From Stereocaulon alpinum (taxonomy: Eukaryota > Ascomycota > Lecanoromycetes > Lecanorales > Stereocaulaceae): a stretch of 64,000 nt of DNA. Shown piece after piece: positions 11,362 through 21,880 of the stretch; position 1 is the first letter of the stretch; every line of letters begins with the position of its first letter. The stretch is from positions 1-64,000 of the forward strand of contig JAEUBA010000112.1 of the NCBI GenBank assembly GCA_018257865.1, read 5' to 3'. Position numbers and translations under genes: made by a program. The notes under the pieces were generated by a model, which made no database searches, was not told the origin of the DNA, and was given only the letters and a program-made list of their open reading frames with translations.

Positions 11362-12543
11362 GGCCAGCGATAGAGATACACCTGTACGCGGTGCTAGCTA
11401 CGAACCTGAATACCTATTCAGAGCTGAGATATCTCCCCTAATATATTGCAGGTTAAACGATATTAAGACGTCGCGTGGTTACTAAGAACTCCGTATAGAG
11501 TTTTTCGGGTAACGCGATAATACCTACCCTAACTCTACTATAACTATTATACCTCCCCTACGATCGAGACTAGATAGTAAGAATTAGTATTAGGTATAGT
11601 ATCTCAGCCCGATAAGTAAAGAGTATAGGTAATACCTACCTAGCTATTAATTCAAAAAATCTAATATCTACGTACGCTTAATATATATCTACCGGTTAAG
11701 ACTAACGCGCAGTCTATCCTAGGGGAAGGCTAGGGTTATAGGTATATAGGACTAAGAGAAGGATATACTAGGTTATAAATTAGAAGGTATATTTTAGAAA
11801 AGGACGGCCCCTATCTAAGTAGCTAGGCGAGCCTTTAGTATAAGCGGCGCTATATAACTATAATTATAAGCTGAAGGGTTAGCTCCCCCCTAAAGTAAAG
11901 TATATAAGGATAGAAGTAAGTACTATCTAATATAACTAGCGGGATATTATACTATCCGATTCTTTATATAAGTATAGGCCTCCTAGGCGGTATATATAGC
12001 TTCCCCCCTTTCTTATATCCTTAACCAGCAAACCACCGAACAGCTAAATCCGGTACTACTACGGATACTAATAAATACTACTAATTAGCGCTAATAACTC
12101 GAACCCTTACGGGATAGCTATATACCCCCTCCTCCCCCCCCCCCGTATTAATATAGTAAAGGTTAAAGAAAGTTATAGGGCGCTTAGCGCTATAATAAAG
12201 TTAAAGAATATAGAAGAATATAGCAGGGTCCTTAAGAGCTGAGTATAGTACGAAGGGCGTGTATTATAGTTAGTATTAGAAATAATGTTATAGAGCGCTC
12301 AGTATAATATTAAAGAATATAGTTAAGAGTTACCGGTGTTAAGGAGGCCTAGGGTATGATCCCTAAACTAAAAGTAATTATATTATTAAGGATAAGCGGG
12401 AGTTTTTATCTAGGCACTATACTATAGTTTCTCTTACGGCTAGGAAAGGTATACTACGTGTACTATCTACTAGTTTTATAAATAATGTAATAGAACACCC
12501 TCATTAGTATATATGGATACTAGAATAGGCGTATAAACCAATC
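11362..12543 (+). mobile_element. Non-autonomous LINE-dependent element (SINE-like or internally deleted LINE)
   Basis: A 1,182-bp element interrupts the Gypsy RNase H between exact 13-bp repeats. Its last ~65 bases match the 3' end of the LINE at 2510-2580, including the AATC-type tail, while its body has no reverse transcriptase motifs. Its first ~130 bases still contain several CA and TG dinucleotides, unlike the DNA around it, which suggests a later arrival or weaker RIP. It contains a C-tract near 12,127-12,144. The start tggccagcga resembles a pol III A box, but no convincing B box was found, so a tRNA-derived head is not claimed. Confidence 0.75.
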
Positions 12544-12545
12544 AA
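12475..12545 (+). repeat. LINE 3' tail, copy 2
   Basis: This matches 2510-2580 almost base for base and ends at the right-hand target duplication. It shows that this element and the LINE at the window start use the same 3' recognition sequence. Confidence 0.8.
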
Positions 12546-12556
12546 TATATATAGAT
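12544..12556 (+). repeat. Target-site duplication, right copy
   Basis: This is an exact repeat of 11,349-11,361. The Gypsy reading frame resumes in the following codons (TAC GAA GCC), confirming the insertion point. Confidence 0.9.
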
Positions 12557-14120
12557 TACGAAGCCCTTAAGCCTATCTTTATTACTAATTAGACTAAGAA
12601 AGGACGTATAGCCACCTAGCTAGATAAACTTAAAGAGTTCGATTTTCGAGTATTTTATCGCTTATTAAGAGACTAATATATTAGAGTAGTAGATAGTCTT
12701 AGTAGAATACTAATACGACTAACTACTAATAGCTTAGTTAGATTACTAGATAGGATAGTAATACTATTACTAGAATTAAATATAATCTAAAGGCGAACCT
12801 TCCCCTTATAAATTATTAGTAAGGCTAATCTTAATAAGTATAGATATTTACCTATATATTACTAGTTAGTAGACTACCTTAAAGGAGGAGAAGTAAGGAT
12901 AAAAGAATTAAAAGTCCTACCTACTAGGCGAAAGGTACTACGGTACTAAGTAAAGAGATACTTACTACTAAGTTATACTAAAAGTAAGTACCTAAGGTTT
13001 ACTAAGGAAACTACTAAGGCTATTAGTATTTATATTATTAAGGAGGAGATACTAAGATTCTTATAAGCTACCTATAAAGATTATAGGTATTATACGTCCG
13101 CACTAACCCTAGATTAACTAATCGGATAGGTATACTAGCCTAGTAGGACTAAAGATATCTATAAGTAGTACTAAAACTATTACTTATACTAAGCTAGACT
13201 ATAACGCCTACTAAAGTTAATACTAATTATAATCTAATAGTTTATACCTATAGCTATACTAGGTGTTAACTAGTTAGGGCTAATTACTCCTACCTATACT
13301 ACTACTAGCGTATTATATATATTACTATTCGTTAATTATTTTAGTAGGTTTACTTAGGCTAAGGCCTATATCTAGTATACTGCGTTAGAAACTATTAATA
13401 TAGCCTAAGAGTATATTACCTTAGTATTTAGATAGCCGCGTAGACTATATACGGATAACAGATCCTACTTTATAAATAATAATTTATAACTAGTGCTTTA
13501 AGATTATAGGGTTAGCTATTATATAGGACTAGTAAACTACCCTAGATTAACTAGGCTACTAGAGAGAACGGTATAAGAGATATTAGATTAGATTAGTAAG
13601 AAGTATATTAAGCGAGATAGTACTAACTTATAGTCCTTATTCGTAAGGGATAATATATTAAATATAAATACTAAAACTACTAAGATCTATAGATATACGC
13701 CGGCCTAGATTATACTAAGGTTTAAACTAGTTTACTACTACTTTAATATTAAGCTACTCGTATTACTAGACTTAGATAAGGTAGAGGAACCCCTACCGGA
13801 GTATTAGTATTAAATTTATTTAGTACTAAGAGATAAAAACCGGCTATTAGCTATCGAAGCAGCCTTATATACCTACGTAGCGAGTAAGCTAAAGGTAAGG
13901 AGATAGCGTATACCTAAAGTAGGGGACCTTATACTTATACGAAACCTCTTAAAAGACGGTTAGAGGGGAAGGAAGCTAGAAGCTAAGTAGTTAGGGCTAT
14001 AGTTACTAACGAAATAGATAAAGTACTAATATAGCGGATAGATATAAGAATTATATAAATCTACGAAACTAAAATAATATTACGTTAATAATATTATATT
14101 ATATTACGAACGAACCCTAG

Positions 14121-14719
14121 CCTTTTTAGGTAGCGTATAGCTAGTAATACCTACCTACGGTAGTACCCCTATAACCTAATCCTCCTTACGAATTCCACCT
14201 AGTAGAGCTAGGTAAAGAGCCCTATATCTAATAATATAGTAAGTAAGGTAAGCTGGCTAGCTAACTAAAGCTCTCCAGCTTAATACTAAGCTAGGCGTTA
14301 AATAAAGTAAATAAAGTAAATATTCTACTAAGGGAAAAGCGGCTACTTTATAACCCGCTAATTACTCCTTAATCCTTAATAATACTTCCTCCTTACTAAT
14401 ACGCTCTTATTAACTAACTTACCTACTTATTAACGACCTTACCTACGTCTAATAGAACTAAATTATAATAATTACTTTATATTAGACTTAAGCTAGAATT
14501 ACTTATTATATACCTTTATATAGACCTTACTTTATACCTTTACCTAGGCCTTACTTTAAACCTTAATATAATATAAACTTTTACCTTAACTATTAAATTA
14601 TTATCCTTCCTATACCTTACTATCTCCTTTAACTATACTACGCACTACTATAATACTAATCTACTACCTACCTTAGTCTTTATTATCTACTAATACTATA
14701 AATACTAAATAGTAAGTAG
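14121..14719 (+). other. Spacer between Gypsy pol and the following degenerate frame
   Basis: About 600 bases of RIP-mutated DNA follow the integrase C-terminus. The first ~200 may still encode the end of pol (basic, Ser/Pro/Lys-rich). The rest is simple T/A/C-rich sequence with no recognised feature. Confidence 0.4.
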
Positions 14720-16270
14720 GTTTACTTAGCGGGAAGAAATATACTAAAAATATATTATAGGAAGTATAAGGCCTACTAAAACTACCTATAACGAAGGAGA
14801 AATATAAATACTTACCTTACCTACTACCTAGTAAACGGGCTAAGCTAGAGAGTCTTACTAATAAATCGAATTCTCTACTAGCTAGCTTACCTATACCTAT
14901 AATACTATAGTAGGGCTATATTAAAGCAAACTCCCGTAAGCTAAGCTTTACTATAGATAGAGGAAACTATCTTAACTTTACCCTAAGTCTTACTATTACT
15001 AGCTAATCTAGTAGTAATACGTATATACTACCTATTATAGTAAAATAAGGTACGAAAATAGCCCTTATCTACTCTACTACTATAGTAATAGGACCTAATA
15101 CTAAGGACTTTTAGTAGATACTAGCGGAGGGGATTAAGATATATAAAACCCTTTTTATAGATAAGGTCTTCGGAACTAGCGTTTCGGGGGAACTAGATTA
15201 CTACTATTTAATATTAGTAGGATATCTATTCCTAAGTCTCCTAACTAATACTAGGTATTTATAATATTTAGACGTAATAACGACTAAAGGCTAAGTCGTA
15301 AGATAATTATATTAGGACTACCTAAAATCTATCTCTAATAATATAGGTCGACTGCTAGTAAAAGTAAATACTATACTAGAGGAAACTAAGGGATCTAGAG
15401 TAGTAATAAAGACGAATTTAATTATTAGTAAGCTACTTTAAATCTTACCCGTAGGGAAAATACTAACTATCTTATAGTAGGAATATAAAGATACTATAAA
15501 TAATTATACTTAGTATCTAGCCTAAACTACGGAAGCTATACGTCGGGAGTTAATACCTCTAGTAATCCTAACTAGTAATTATATAAATAATACTTAGAAA
15601 GCCTATAGCGATTTATAAGTCTTAATAGAATTCCTAATACTATTATTATTATTAGACCCCCTTAAATTAGATAAGACTCCCTAAGTAGATAAGACTCCTT
15701 AAGTAGGCACTGTTAGCGAAGTATCGACTAGTAAGTACTAAGATACTAGTAGTACTATCGAAGAAGAGGTACCTAGAAGTATTAAAGAAGAGGTATATAG
15801 AAGTATCGAAGAAGAGATATATAAAAGTATTAAAGAAGAGATATATAGAAGTTAAGGTCGCTTAGCTAAGCTACTAAAGGTTTTTATATCTATAAGTAGC
15901 GGATACCCCTATAAGTATAAGGATTATACTCCCGACTATATTACTAAGCTAGAAGTAAAGATTATATAGAAGGTTTATTAAAGTAATATTACTAAGCTAG
16001 CTAAAAAGACGGAAGTATAACTAATTACTAAGTTTATTAAGAAATACCGCTCCTATATTAAGGAAGATACTATCTAACAGCTAAAGGAAGGTACTAAGGA
16101 GAGAGTATAAGCCTAAGTAGAGGTATATAAGAAGGAGCTAAAGAATAGGTCGTTTAATAAGGTTACTAAGGAATAGGAGGAGAAGTTAATATAAGACTAT
16201 TATAATAAGGTTAGATAAGAGATTAAATAGGATCTTTTTAGTAAGCTTTAGGGGAAGGAGACCTTAGGGG
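14720..16270 (+). pseudogene. Degenerate frame of about 500 codons after pol, function unknown
   Basis: One forward frame stays protein-like over about 1.5 kb if TAG/TAA are read as lost Gln/Trp. It has a middle globular-looking part (near 15,080-15,400: TKIALIY, GPNTKDF, DKVFGTSVSGELDYYYL) and an acidic/charged C-terminal part with four 8-residue repeats and then Lys/Glu-rich, probably coiled-coil sequence. It lies where env or an accessory gene would be in a Gypsy element, just upstream of the polypurine tract. No envelope, gag zinc knuckle or protease motif was recognised. It could also be a captured host gene or the gag of another copy. Confidence 0.5.
15757..15852 (+). repeat. Four tandem 24-bp units
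   Basis: Units start at 15,757, 15,781, 15,805 and 15,829. Each encodes an octapeptide of the form I-(E/K)-E-E-(V/I)-(P/Y)-(R/K)-S. The units differ mainly at sites explained by C-to-T or G-to-A change. Frame is conserved through all four. Confidence 0.85.
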
Positions 16271-16282
16271 ACTAAGGTTTCT

Positions 16283-16294
16283 AAAAAAGGGGGA
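16283..16294 (+). other. Polypurine tract of Gypsy element
   Basis: The sequence aaaaaaggggga lies five bases before a TGTTA that could start an LTR. In LTR retrotransposons this tract primes plus-strand DNA synthesis directly upstream of the 3' LTR. Confidence 0.6.
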
Positions 16295-16298
16295 TAGC

Positions 16299-16499
16299 TG
16301 TTAGGAAGGAATTAGCAGTAGTACTTATCACTAAGAATTAGCAGTAGCGATCTATAGTAGCGCCTTAGCTGACTTAGCCACCATTTTTAGCAGGCAGCTC
16401 CCAACCACTTAGATACATTAATACTAGCTACTAGGCTGCAATATCATCTCCAATTGCTGCGTGCTAGTTACTACCGTTCATCGTTTGCGCGTGACAACA
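16299..16499 (+). repeat. Putative 3' LTR or LTR remnant
   Basis: The segment begins TGTTAGG and could end at the ACAACA near 16,494-16,499, giving about 200 bp with short inverted ends. A 13-bp direct repeat (gaattagcagtag) lies at 16,309-16,321 and 16,335-16,347. RIP composition fades within it and is gone by about 16,380. No matching 5' LTR was found, so the right edge is inference. Confidence 0.4.
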
Positions 16500-16967
16500 T
16501 GCGTAGCATGCTTGAGTCTGCTGGAACTGAGACACTAGTGCTGGGAGACTCAACCCCAATCGGCTACTTCTTCGCCTAAAGCTGCGCCGCCAAGCCTACA
16601 GAGATCCCTGCACCTAGCTAGATCCTCGAGTAGTTTCGCCTAACCTCTGCTTCCGGTACCACGTTCAACTAGTCTCCAGACGACGCTGAAGTCTGCAAGT
16701 GAGGCCGAGACCAGGTCGGTCTCGGTCTGAGGTAACGACAGCCGGTACTATCGAGGGTGCTAAGCAACGCGCAGGGTCCGGTGCGGCCATGCAATGATAC
16801 GTAGGAACTATGGTCAGAGTTCGGTGATCCATGAGTGTTGCTTAAAGAAACCCTCCTTGCTCTTCGGAGGAAAGGGACACTCCAGGTAGACCCACCAACT
16901 CTGATGATTCCCGAGTCTTCGAGTTCTCGGCCAGCTGTCTTGCAACGTCCAATACAAACCCAAAGGA

Positions 16968-17792
16968 ATGTCTACCAAATCGACCATCCACGAAGTGATT
17001 CATTTGCAAAAAGGAGACTACTGCCCTCCCTCCAAGACTAACCTACGCAGTCCATGTCCTCTTGTCAACGCCCTAGCGAACCACGCTCACATTCCTCGCG
17101 ATGGTCGCAACATTCGATATAACGATCTCCATGCAGCATTGGGGGTGACGGGCCTTGGTAACGTGCTCAAGTGGGGATTCGCACATGGGTGTTACATTGA
17201 ACACCATGAAAAGCCACCGATCGGGTGGTGGCCAGTTATCTGAAACCCAGTCGACGCAATGTTCAGGCAATTTGGAGTGAGGCCTACGGGCCAAAAAGAC
17301 TCGAGTGGAATTGCAGTCATCAACCTCGATCAATCAACTGGCTCTTCCGGGAGCCGTCGAGCATGACGTTTCGCTGACCGGTCGGGACTTCGGACAGGGC
17401 GACAATATCACACCACAAGAAGACCTCATGGCTGGCCTTCTAGCAGTGTCAAGCAACGGCACGGAGATCACCAGCGAGGATTTTGCAACTCGCCGTCGGC
17501 AGCGGCTCGAACAGCAAGAGTGTGACAATCCATTACTGAAGTTTGACTCCATGGCAAATCAATTGGGCTGCACAGAGATCTCGTTGATTCAGAGGCTGTT
17601 CGGTAACGCGAAGAGGGGATACAGCGTTCCAATGCCGTATGCGAAACCCCTTTCGAGGAAGCGAGACTGCCAGTCAAAGATGGGTGGAAGAAGGGGGAAT
17701 GGTGGTCACTTGGTATCTTTGAGCTGAATACCCATATTGAAGCACTCAAGAACTTGGTCAGACCTGTTAAGTTCACAACTCCATCAGCATGA
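16968..17792 (+). pseudogene. Broken chloroperoxidase-like heme haloperoxidase (Peroxidase_2)
   Basis: The family is clear from SPCPLVNALANH at 17,052-17,087 (the Pro-Cys-Pro heme ligand block) followed by PRDGRNI, and from the GAVEHDVSL block near 17,350 (Glu-His-Asp catalytic region), with a C-terminal FEEARLPVKDGW near 17,650-17,685. Family members read this as one frame, but here it is broken three times: a TGA at 17,241-17,243, a 4-bp tandem duplication (atcaatca, near 17,327-17,336) that shifts the frame just before the EHD block, and a further one-base shift near 17,640. The three pieces join at just these points into normal family order. The start ATG at 16,968 leaves a short N-terminus. 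Short introns instead of breaks are less likely, because the intervening sequence is itself family-like. Confidence 0.75.
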
Positions 17793-19768
17793 ATGTCGCG
17801 TTTTGGCTATTGGTACTTGTGCCCTTACAGAATGTAGTCTTATAAATCGCATAAACGACCCTCCCCAGTCAGTAACGAACCACATTCCATAGAGAGCCAA
17901 AGAAGCCTCATCAGTGCTCAACACCTGATGTCGAAACATCCAAAAGTTTTCATTAGCTGATGCTATATTTTCTCTCGCACAGCCCTCGCACAGGGCACAC
18001 GTTCAGAACGATCCTGTGACTATTGAGATGGTTAGAATGGTTAATGAGGACAAGTATACTAAGACCGAGTGAAGAACTCATTCAGCTGGCCCTCAATGAT
18101 GCTATTGATATTTCGATTCCTTCTGTCTGACGCATCTCGTCATCTAAATTGGCTGGACTGGACAAGCCCAAGCGGAATCTTTCGAATCAGGTTGTCTCAG
18201 TTTCGTTTGCTGAGCGGAACATTGAAAAGAGTTGCCTCGTACTCTACCTCTGCTCTCCGAAAGTAAGTACAAAGATACATACTATCTGCTTAGGAAACCT
18301 TCGACAAATTTTGACTTGTGACCTACCCAATCCAGATGATCCTTCCTTATATCAACTTAATACCCACCGGGACGGCGGGCTCTCTTCCCAGCTGAGCATG
18401 GAAAAGTATCGTCCGTAAAGGCGAGAGCTAACGAGAATTCGTGTATTAGGCGAGACGCGCACTCAGAGCAGCTAGATACACTGTAAATAGGAATAAAATG
18501 AGAAACTCACCTAAGTCTCTCCAGGACTGTAGCCACAGGCTACGCTCGTCAATTGTTGGGAGATCTCCGATATAAACTAAATGGATTGAATTCAAAAAAC
18601 CCTCAATAACAAGGTATGTCTGTTTTCTCTACCAACGCGGAATATGAGCAGCTCATTAACCCGTCCACGATAGGGTACGTGTTCCTCCATGGGTGATTCC
18701 ACTTGATATATAGTTCCGAAAAGGGGCACAAAAGGCCAGAATTGAACAGTTCACGTTATTTTACTAGGCCACTATTCGACGATGAAGTCCCGATGAACAC
18801 AGCGTTACCAGCCTGTAACCATGCCCGGTACCCTGACAGTGGTACTAGCTAGAGCGTGAGCGCAGCTAATGTTGCAACCCAGCCAGTGCTCACTGGTGTA
18901 GGCTAATCCTACTGCTTGTGACCTACACCTGCGTACGGCGCTCGGTAGCGAAAGTCGTGTGACGCCAAGCATGGAGTGACGAGTAAACCCCTCTACTGGA
19001 GCAGTATAAGGCCGTTCCCTGAGCCCCCGTAGCTACCCTATGTTTGCAATTGCAGCTAGCACACTTGCTTGAGAGCAGCCATTTCCGCTTCGAAGAAGAT
19101 ATTGCTCGCTGAAGCTATTGTTTGCACAAAAACCCAAGTATCGGATTCTGAGAATGGCATCTCGGCCATGGAGAATTCGTTGCCCTTCAAGAGAAAGTGG
19201 CTACTCCACGTGACAAGACTATAATTGGCAATAATTAACATATGATGACGCTGGTGCCTTCAATATCGACAGCTGCTCCGATCACTCCAAGCCGGTCCTG
19301 ACCTCCAAGCCTCATGCGGGCGGATGAGTAAGGTCACACGCCACGTGGGCCATGGTAATGACCTGAGATGTCACGTTCTTAGACGCGGGATGAGGGCTTT
19401 TGCCTCCACCTCTGATTGGCTCGGTTAGCTGATGGGTGTCACAGCAACGACCAAAGTAATCACGACGATACAGTCATCATTCATCTCCAGAAAGAGATCG
19501 AGGTAATACAACCACCTAGTGGTCCACTTTGTGTGCTGATCGTAAGGATATTGATACGAGGGCAGAATTCACTTCCCTTTTGGCCCTGTGAACGGCAAAC
19601 CGAGTATTCGGGGTCTAGCGAACACAGAGATAGATACTTGATCACAAACCTCCCGTGAATATTCGGAACTCCGAAGCAATTCTGTACCTACGCTTTGTCT
19701 TCAGCCAGAACTCTTAAAGCCTGGAATCTGACTATCACATTGGCCGGGATCACATCAAGGTTCCCACA
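17793..19768. other. Intergenic, no convincing gene
   Basis: Normal base composition without RIP. Short open frames near 18,070-18,420 on + are broken by stops and carry no recognised motif. CACGTG hexamers occur near 19,206 and 19,342. The last few hundred bases should include the promoter of the following oxidoreductase gene. Confidence 0.4.
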
Positions 19769-21178
19769 ATGTTGTCCAGGCTCCTGCTCACCGCTTCTCT
19801 TGTGGTACTTGCAACCAGCCTACCCATCATCAACACAGACGATCATAGCCCCTCGTCCATCATCACACGCGACGTCTGCATCATTGGCGGCGGCTCTACT
19901 GGCACGTACAGCGCAGTCAACCTCCACAACAAGGGGAAATCTGTGGTGGTCATCGAAGCTCAAGACAGACTAGGCGGCCACACCAACACCTATACTGACC
20001 CAACTACCAACGAGACTATCGACTACGGCGTCGTATATTTCCACAACACCAGTGTCGTCAACAAATACTTTGCTGGTCTCAACATTGCGCTTACAGAACC
20101 TGTTCTTAGCACACCTGGTCAGACATCCACCTATGTAGATTTCCAAACCGGCAAGGTTGTTGTTGGGTATACGCCAGAGGATCCTACAGCTGCGCTTGCT
20201 ACATACGCGGCTCAGCTTGCAAAATACCCCTATGTTGAGACCGGATTCGATCTCCCCAATCCCGTGCCAGCGGATCTGCTACTTCCCTTTGGAGATTTTG
20301 TGAAGAAGTACGCATTACATGACATGGTTGGATTCCTCTTCCAATTTGGACAGGGTCTCGGTGACATTCTTTCACAACTCACACTGTACGTTTTCAAGAA
20401 CTTTGGGAAAGGTATCTTGGACAGTCTACAAACGGGGTTCTTGGCCACGCTCGACCAAGACAACAGCGAGATCTACATCAGGGCCCTTGCAGTACTTCGT
20501 CAAGATGTTCTGCTACGGAGTCATGTCTTGGCCGTGGATAGGAGCGCAACCAGCAGCGGTGGCTGTGTCAAAGTACTTGTACACACTCCACAAGGCCTGA
20601 AACTCATCCTGGCGAAGAAGCTCATCCTGACTATCCCTCCTAAGCTAGATAACCTCGAAGGTTTCGACCTCAGTAGTGAGGAGACAAACCTCTTTGGACA
20701 GTTTGAGAACAGTGCTTACTACACCGGCTTGATCACTGGCACAAACATCCCAGACTCTGTCACCGTGACTAATATCGGCGCAGCTACGCAGTACGACCTT
20801 CCAGTCCTTCCAGCCGCCTACTCTATCTCGCCTACACGCGTTTCTGGTTTGCATGATGTCAAGTTTGGTAGTGCATATGCACTGCCTGATGAGCAGGTGA
20901 TGGCAGATGTCATTGCTAGCATCAAACGAATCAACGCTGCTGGAACATTTGCTTCCACAACCATGGCGGAGCCAACTTTTGCAGTCTTTGCGAGCCATAC
21001 GCCCTTTGAACTCACGGTACCAAAGGAGGCAATTGAAGCTGGCTTCTACAAAAGATTGTATGCTTTGCAAGGTGTGAGGGAAACGTGGTATACAGGTGCA
21101 GCGTGGCATACACATGATTCATCGTTGTTGTGGGCCTTTACGGACGGCGTGTTGGAAAGAGTTTTGGAGGGGTTGTGA
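19769..21178 (+). CDS. Secreted FAD-dependent oxidoreductase (amine oxidase / beta-cyclopiazonate dehydrogenase-like)
   Basis: This is an intronless 469-residue protein. Residues 1-17 form a hydrophobic signal peptide. A Rossmann dinucleotide-binding fold follows, with IIGGGSTG at 38-45, the ribose-binding Glu at 63 (VVVIE) and the RLGGH motif at 67-71, typical of flavin amine oxidases and related FAD enzymes. The C-terminal part (about 440-465, WYTGAAWHTHDSSLLW) fits the second half of the FAD-binding site. Related fungal proteins are often in or beside secondary-metabolite clusters, but no backbone gene is seen here. The substrate cannot be told. ATG 19,769 is chosen because the signal peptide starts there. 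Confidence 0.85.
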   Translation: MLSRLLLTASLVVLATSLPIINTDDHSPSSIITRDVCIIGGGSTGTYSAVNLHNKGKSVVVIEAQDRLGGHTNTYTDPTTNETIDYGVVYFHNTSVVNKYFAGLNIALTEPVLSTPGQTSTYVDFQTGKVVVGYTPEDPTAALATYAAQLAKYPYVETGFDLPNPVPADLLLPFGDFVKKYALHDMVGFLFQFGQGLGDILSQLTLYVFKNFGKGILDSLQTGFLATLDQDNSEIYIRALAVLRQDVLLRSHVLAVDRSATSSGGCVKVLVHTPQGLKLILAKKLILTIPPKLDNLEGFDLSSEETNLFGQFENSAYYTGLITGTNIPDSVTVTNIGAATQYDLPVLPAAYSISPTRVSGLHDVKFGSAYALPDEQVMADVIASIKRINAAGTFASTTMAEPTFAVFASHTPFELTVPKEAIEAGFYKRLYALQGVRETWYTGAAWHTHDSSLLWAFTDGVLERVLEGL

Positions 21179-21880
21179 GTACTTTAAGAGGTGTGGCATG
21201 CATCTGCAGGCTAGGATTCTTGTCAGTCAGGTTTGCGGCAAAAGACATATCTCAGATCAATGTGTCAAGCCATCGATCAGCGTGCGCCTTCAATCAAGGT
21301 TAGGTAATTGTAGCCAATAGGAATGAGAAGAAAAGTTGGCCGTAGCGGATGAATCGCCTTGACTAAGTGGTGTTTAGTTGAAGAGTAATTCTATCATTCT
21401 TAGGGCTGACAGAGAGGTATTTGTCAGGGACTAGGCTGGACCGGAATGGTGGGAAGGCCTGAATGTAATAGATCACTACTACGAGCAGAAACAGCTATGT
21501 ACGAGGCCTACAAGACATATGTAGGTGGCTGCGGCTCAGGCACTAGGCCTGCTATGGTTTAGGCTATGGAGCTGGCTCCATGACAACGAATTCCAGTTAT
21601 TATAGGGCTGAACTCTTGGCCTGCTAAGACTCTTAGCCAAAACCTGGATACGCACTCAACTCGGAATAACATGTGAATAATTGTCGTGAAGATGTTCGGA
21701 TGTGGCCAGGGCCGATACCACAAAATTTCGTTCTGTGTCACTTAAAAGCTCAAATCCCCAACCCCCCGCAACTGATTCCCACATCTTCGGCCTTCCTCAT
21801 CTTTCTGTGATCACCGACCACACCAGCTCAAAAATCTCCAAAACGACATTCAATCTCTTTAGACCTCGATAAACATAATT
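21179..21880. other. Intergenic, promoter side of protease-like gene
   Basis: No gene is visible in these 700 bases. The last 150 bases are pyrimidine-rich with CA-rich stretches, common just upstream of fungal start codons. Confidence 0.4.

Larger units (their letters stand above)
11000..14120 (+). pseudogene. Gypsy pol remnant (RNase H and integrase), split by insertion
   Basis: Removing 11,362-12,543 and one copy of the 13-bp duplication makes the frame run straight through the RNase H DxEALK motif (His of D-H-E changed to Tyr). The integrase core is recognisable: the first Asp (in the expected GVDWLG, now GVNWLG) near 13,264, the second in YTDN near 13,447-13,458, and a Glu near 13,562. 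The first catalytic Asp is therefore lost (GAC to AAC type change). The C-terminal stretch near 13,915-13,960 reads VGDLILIRN, the usual barrel after the core. Multiple TAG/TAA stops make it inactive. Confidence 0.7.
10970..16499 (+). mobile_element. Ty3/Gypsy LTR retrotransposon remnant, interrupted by a second element
   Basis: The forward strand carries the end of RT/start of RNase H (an F-N-*-G...ELFTK block near 11,015-11,060, the FxWGxxQQxAFxxLK signature), RNase H (11,035-11,361 continuing at 12,557), integrase zinc-binding and catalytic core (about 13,060-13,640) and an integrase C-terminal domain (about 13,910-14,110). A polypurine tract at 16,283-16,294 and an LTR-like segment from 16,299 close the element. 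The region between pol and the polypurine tract holds an extra degenerate frame. All coding parts are riddled with RIP stops. The 5' half is missing or unreadable. Confidence 0.7.

Noticed and set aside
11362..11430. tRNA-derived SINE head in the nested insertion
   Set aside because: The A-box-like start has no matching B box at the right distance, so only a LINE-dependent element is claimed.
15757..15852. CRISPR-like array
   Set aside because: The repeats are directly adjacent with no spacers, lie in a reading frame and the genome is fungal.
17243..17320. An intron in the chloroperoxidase gene between the two main blocks
   Set aside because: The intervening sequence is itself family-like in the first frame up to the 4-bp duplication, so a frameshift fits better than splicing.
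20645..21115. A 156-codon reverse frame inside the oxidoreductase gene
   Set aside because: It is antisense to a clear intronless FAD protein and shows no domain.
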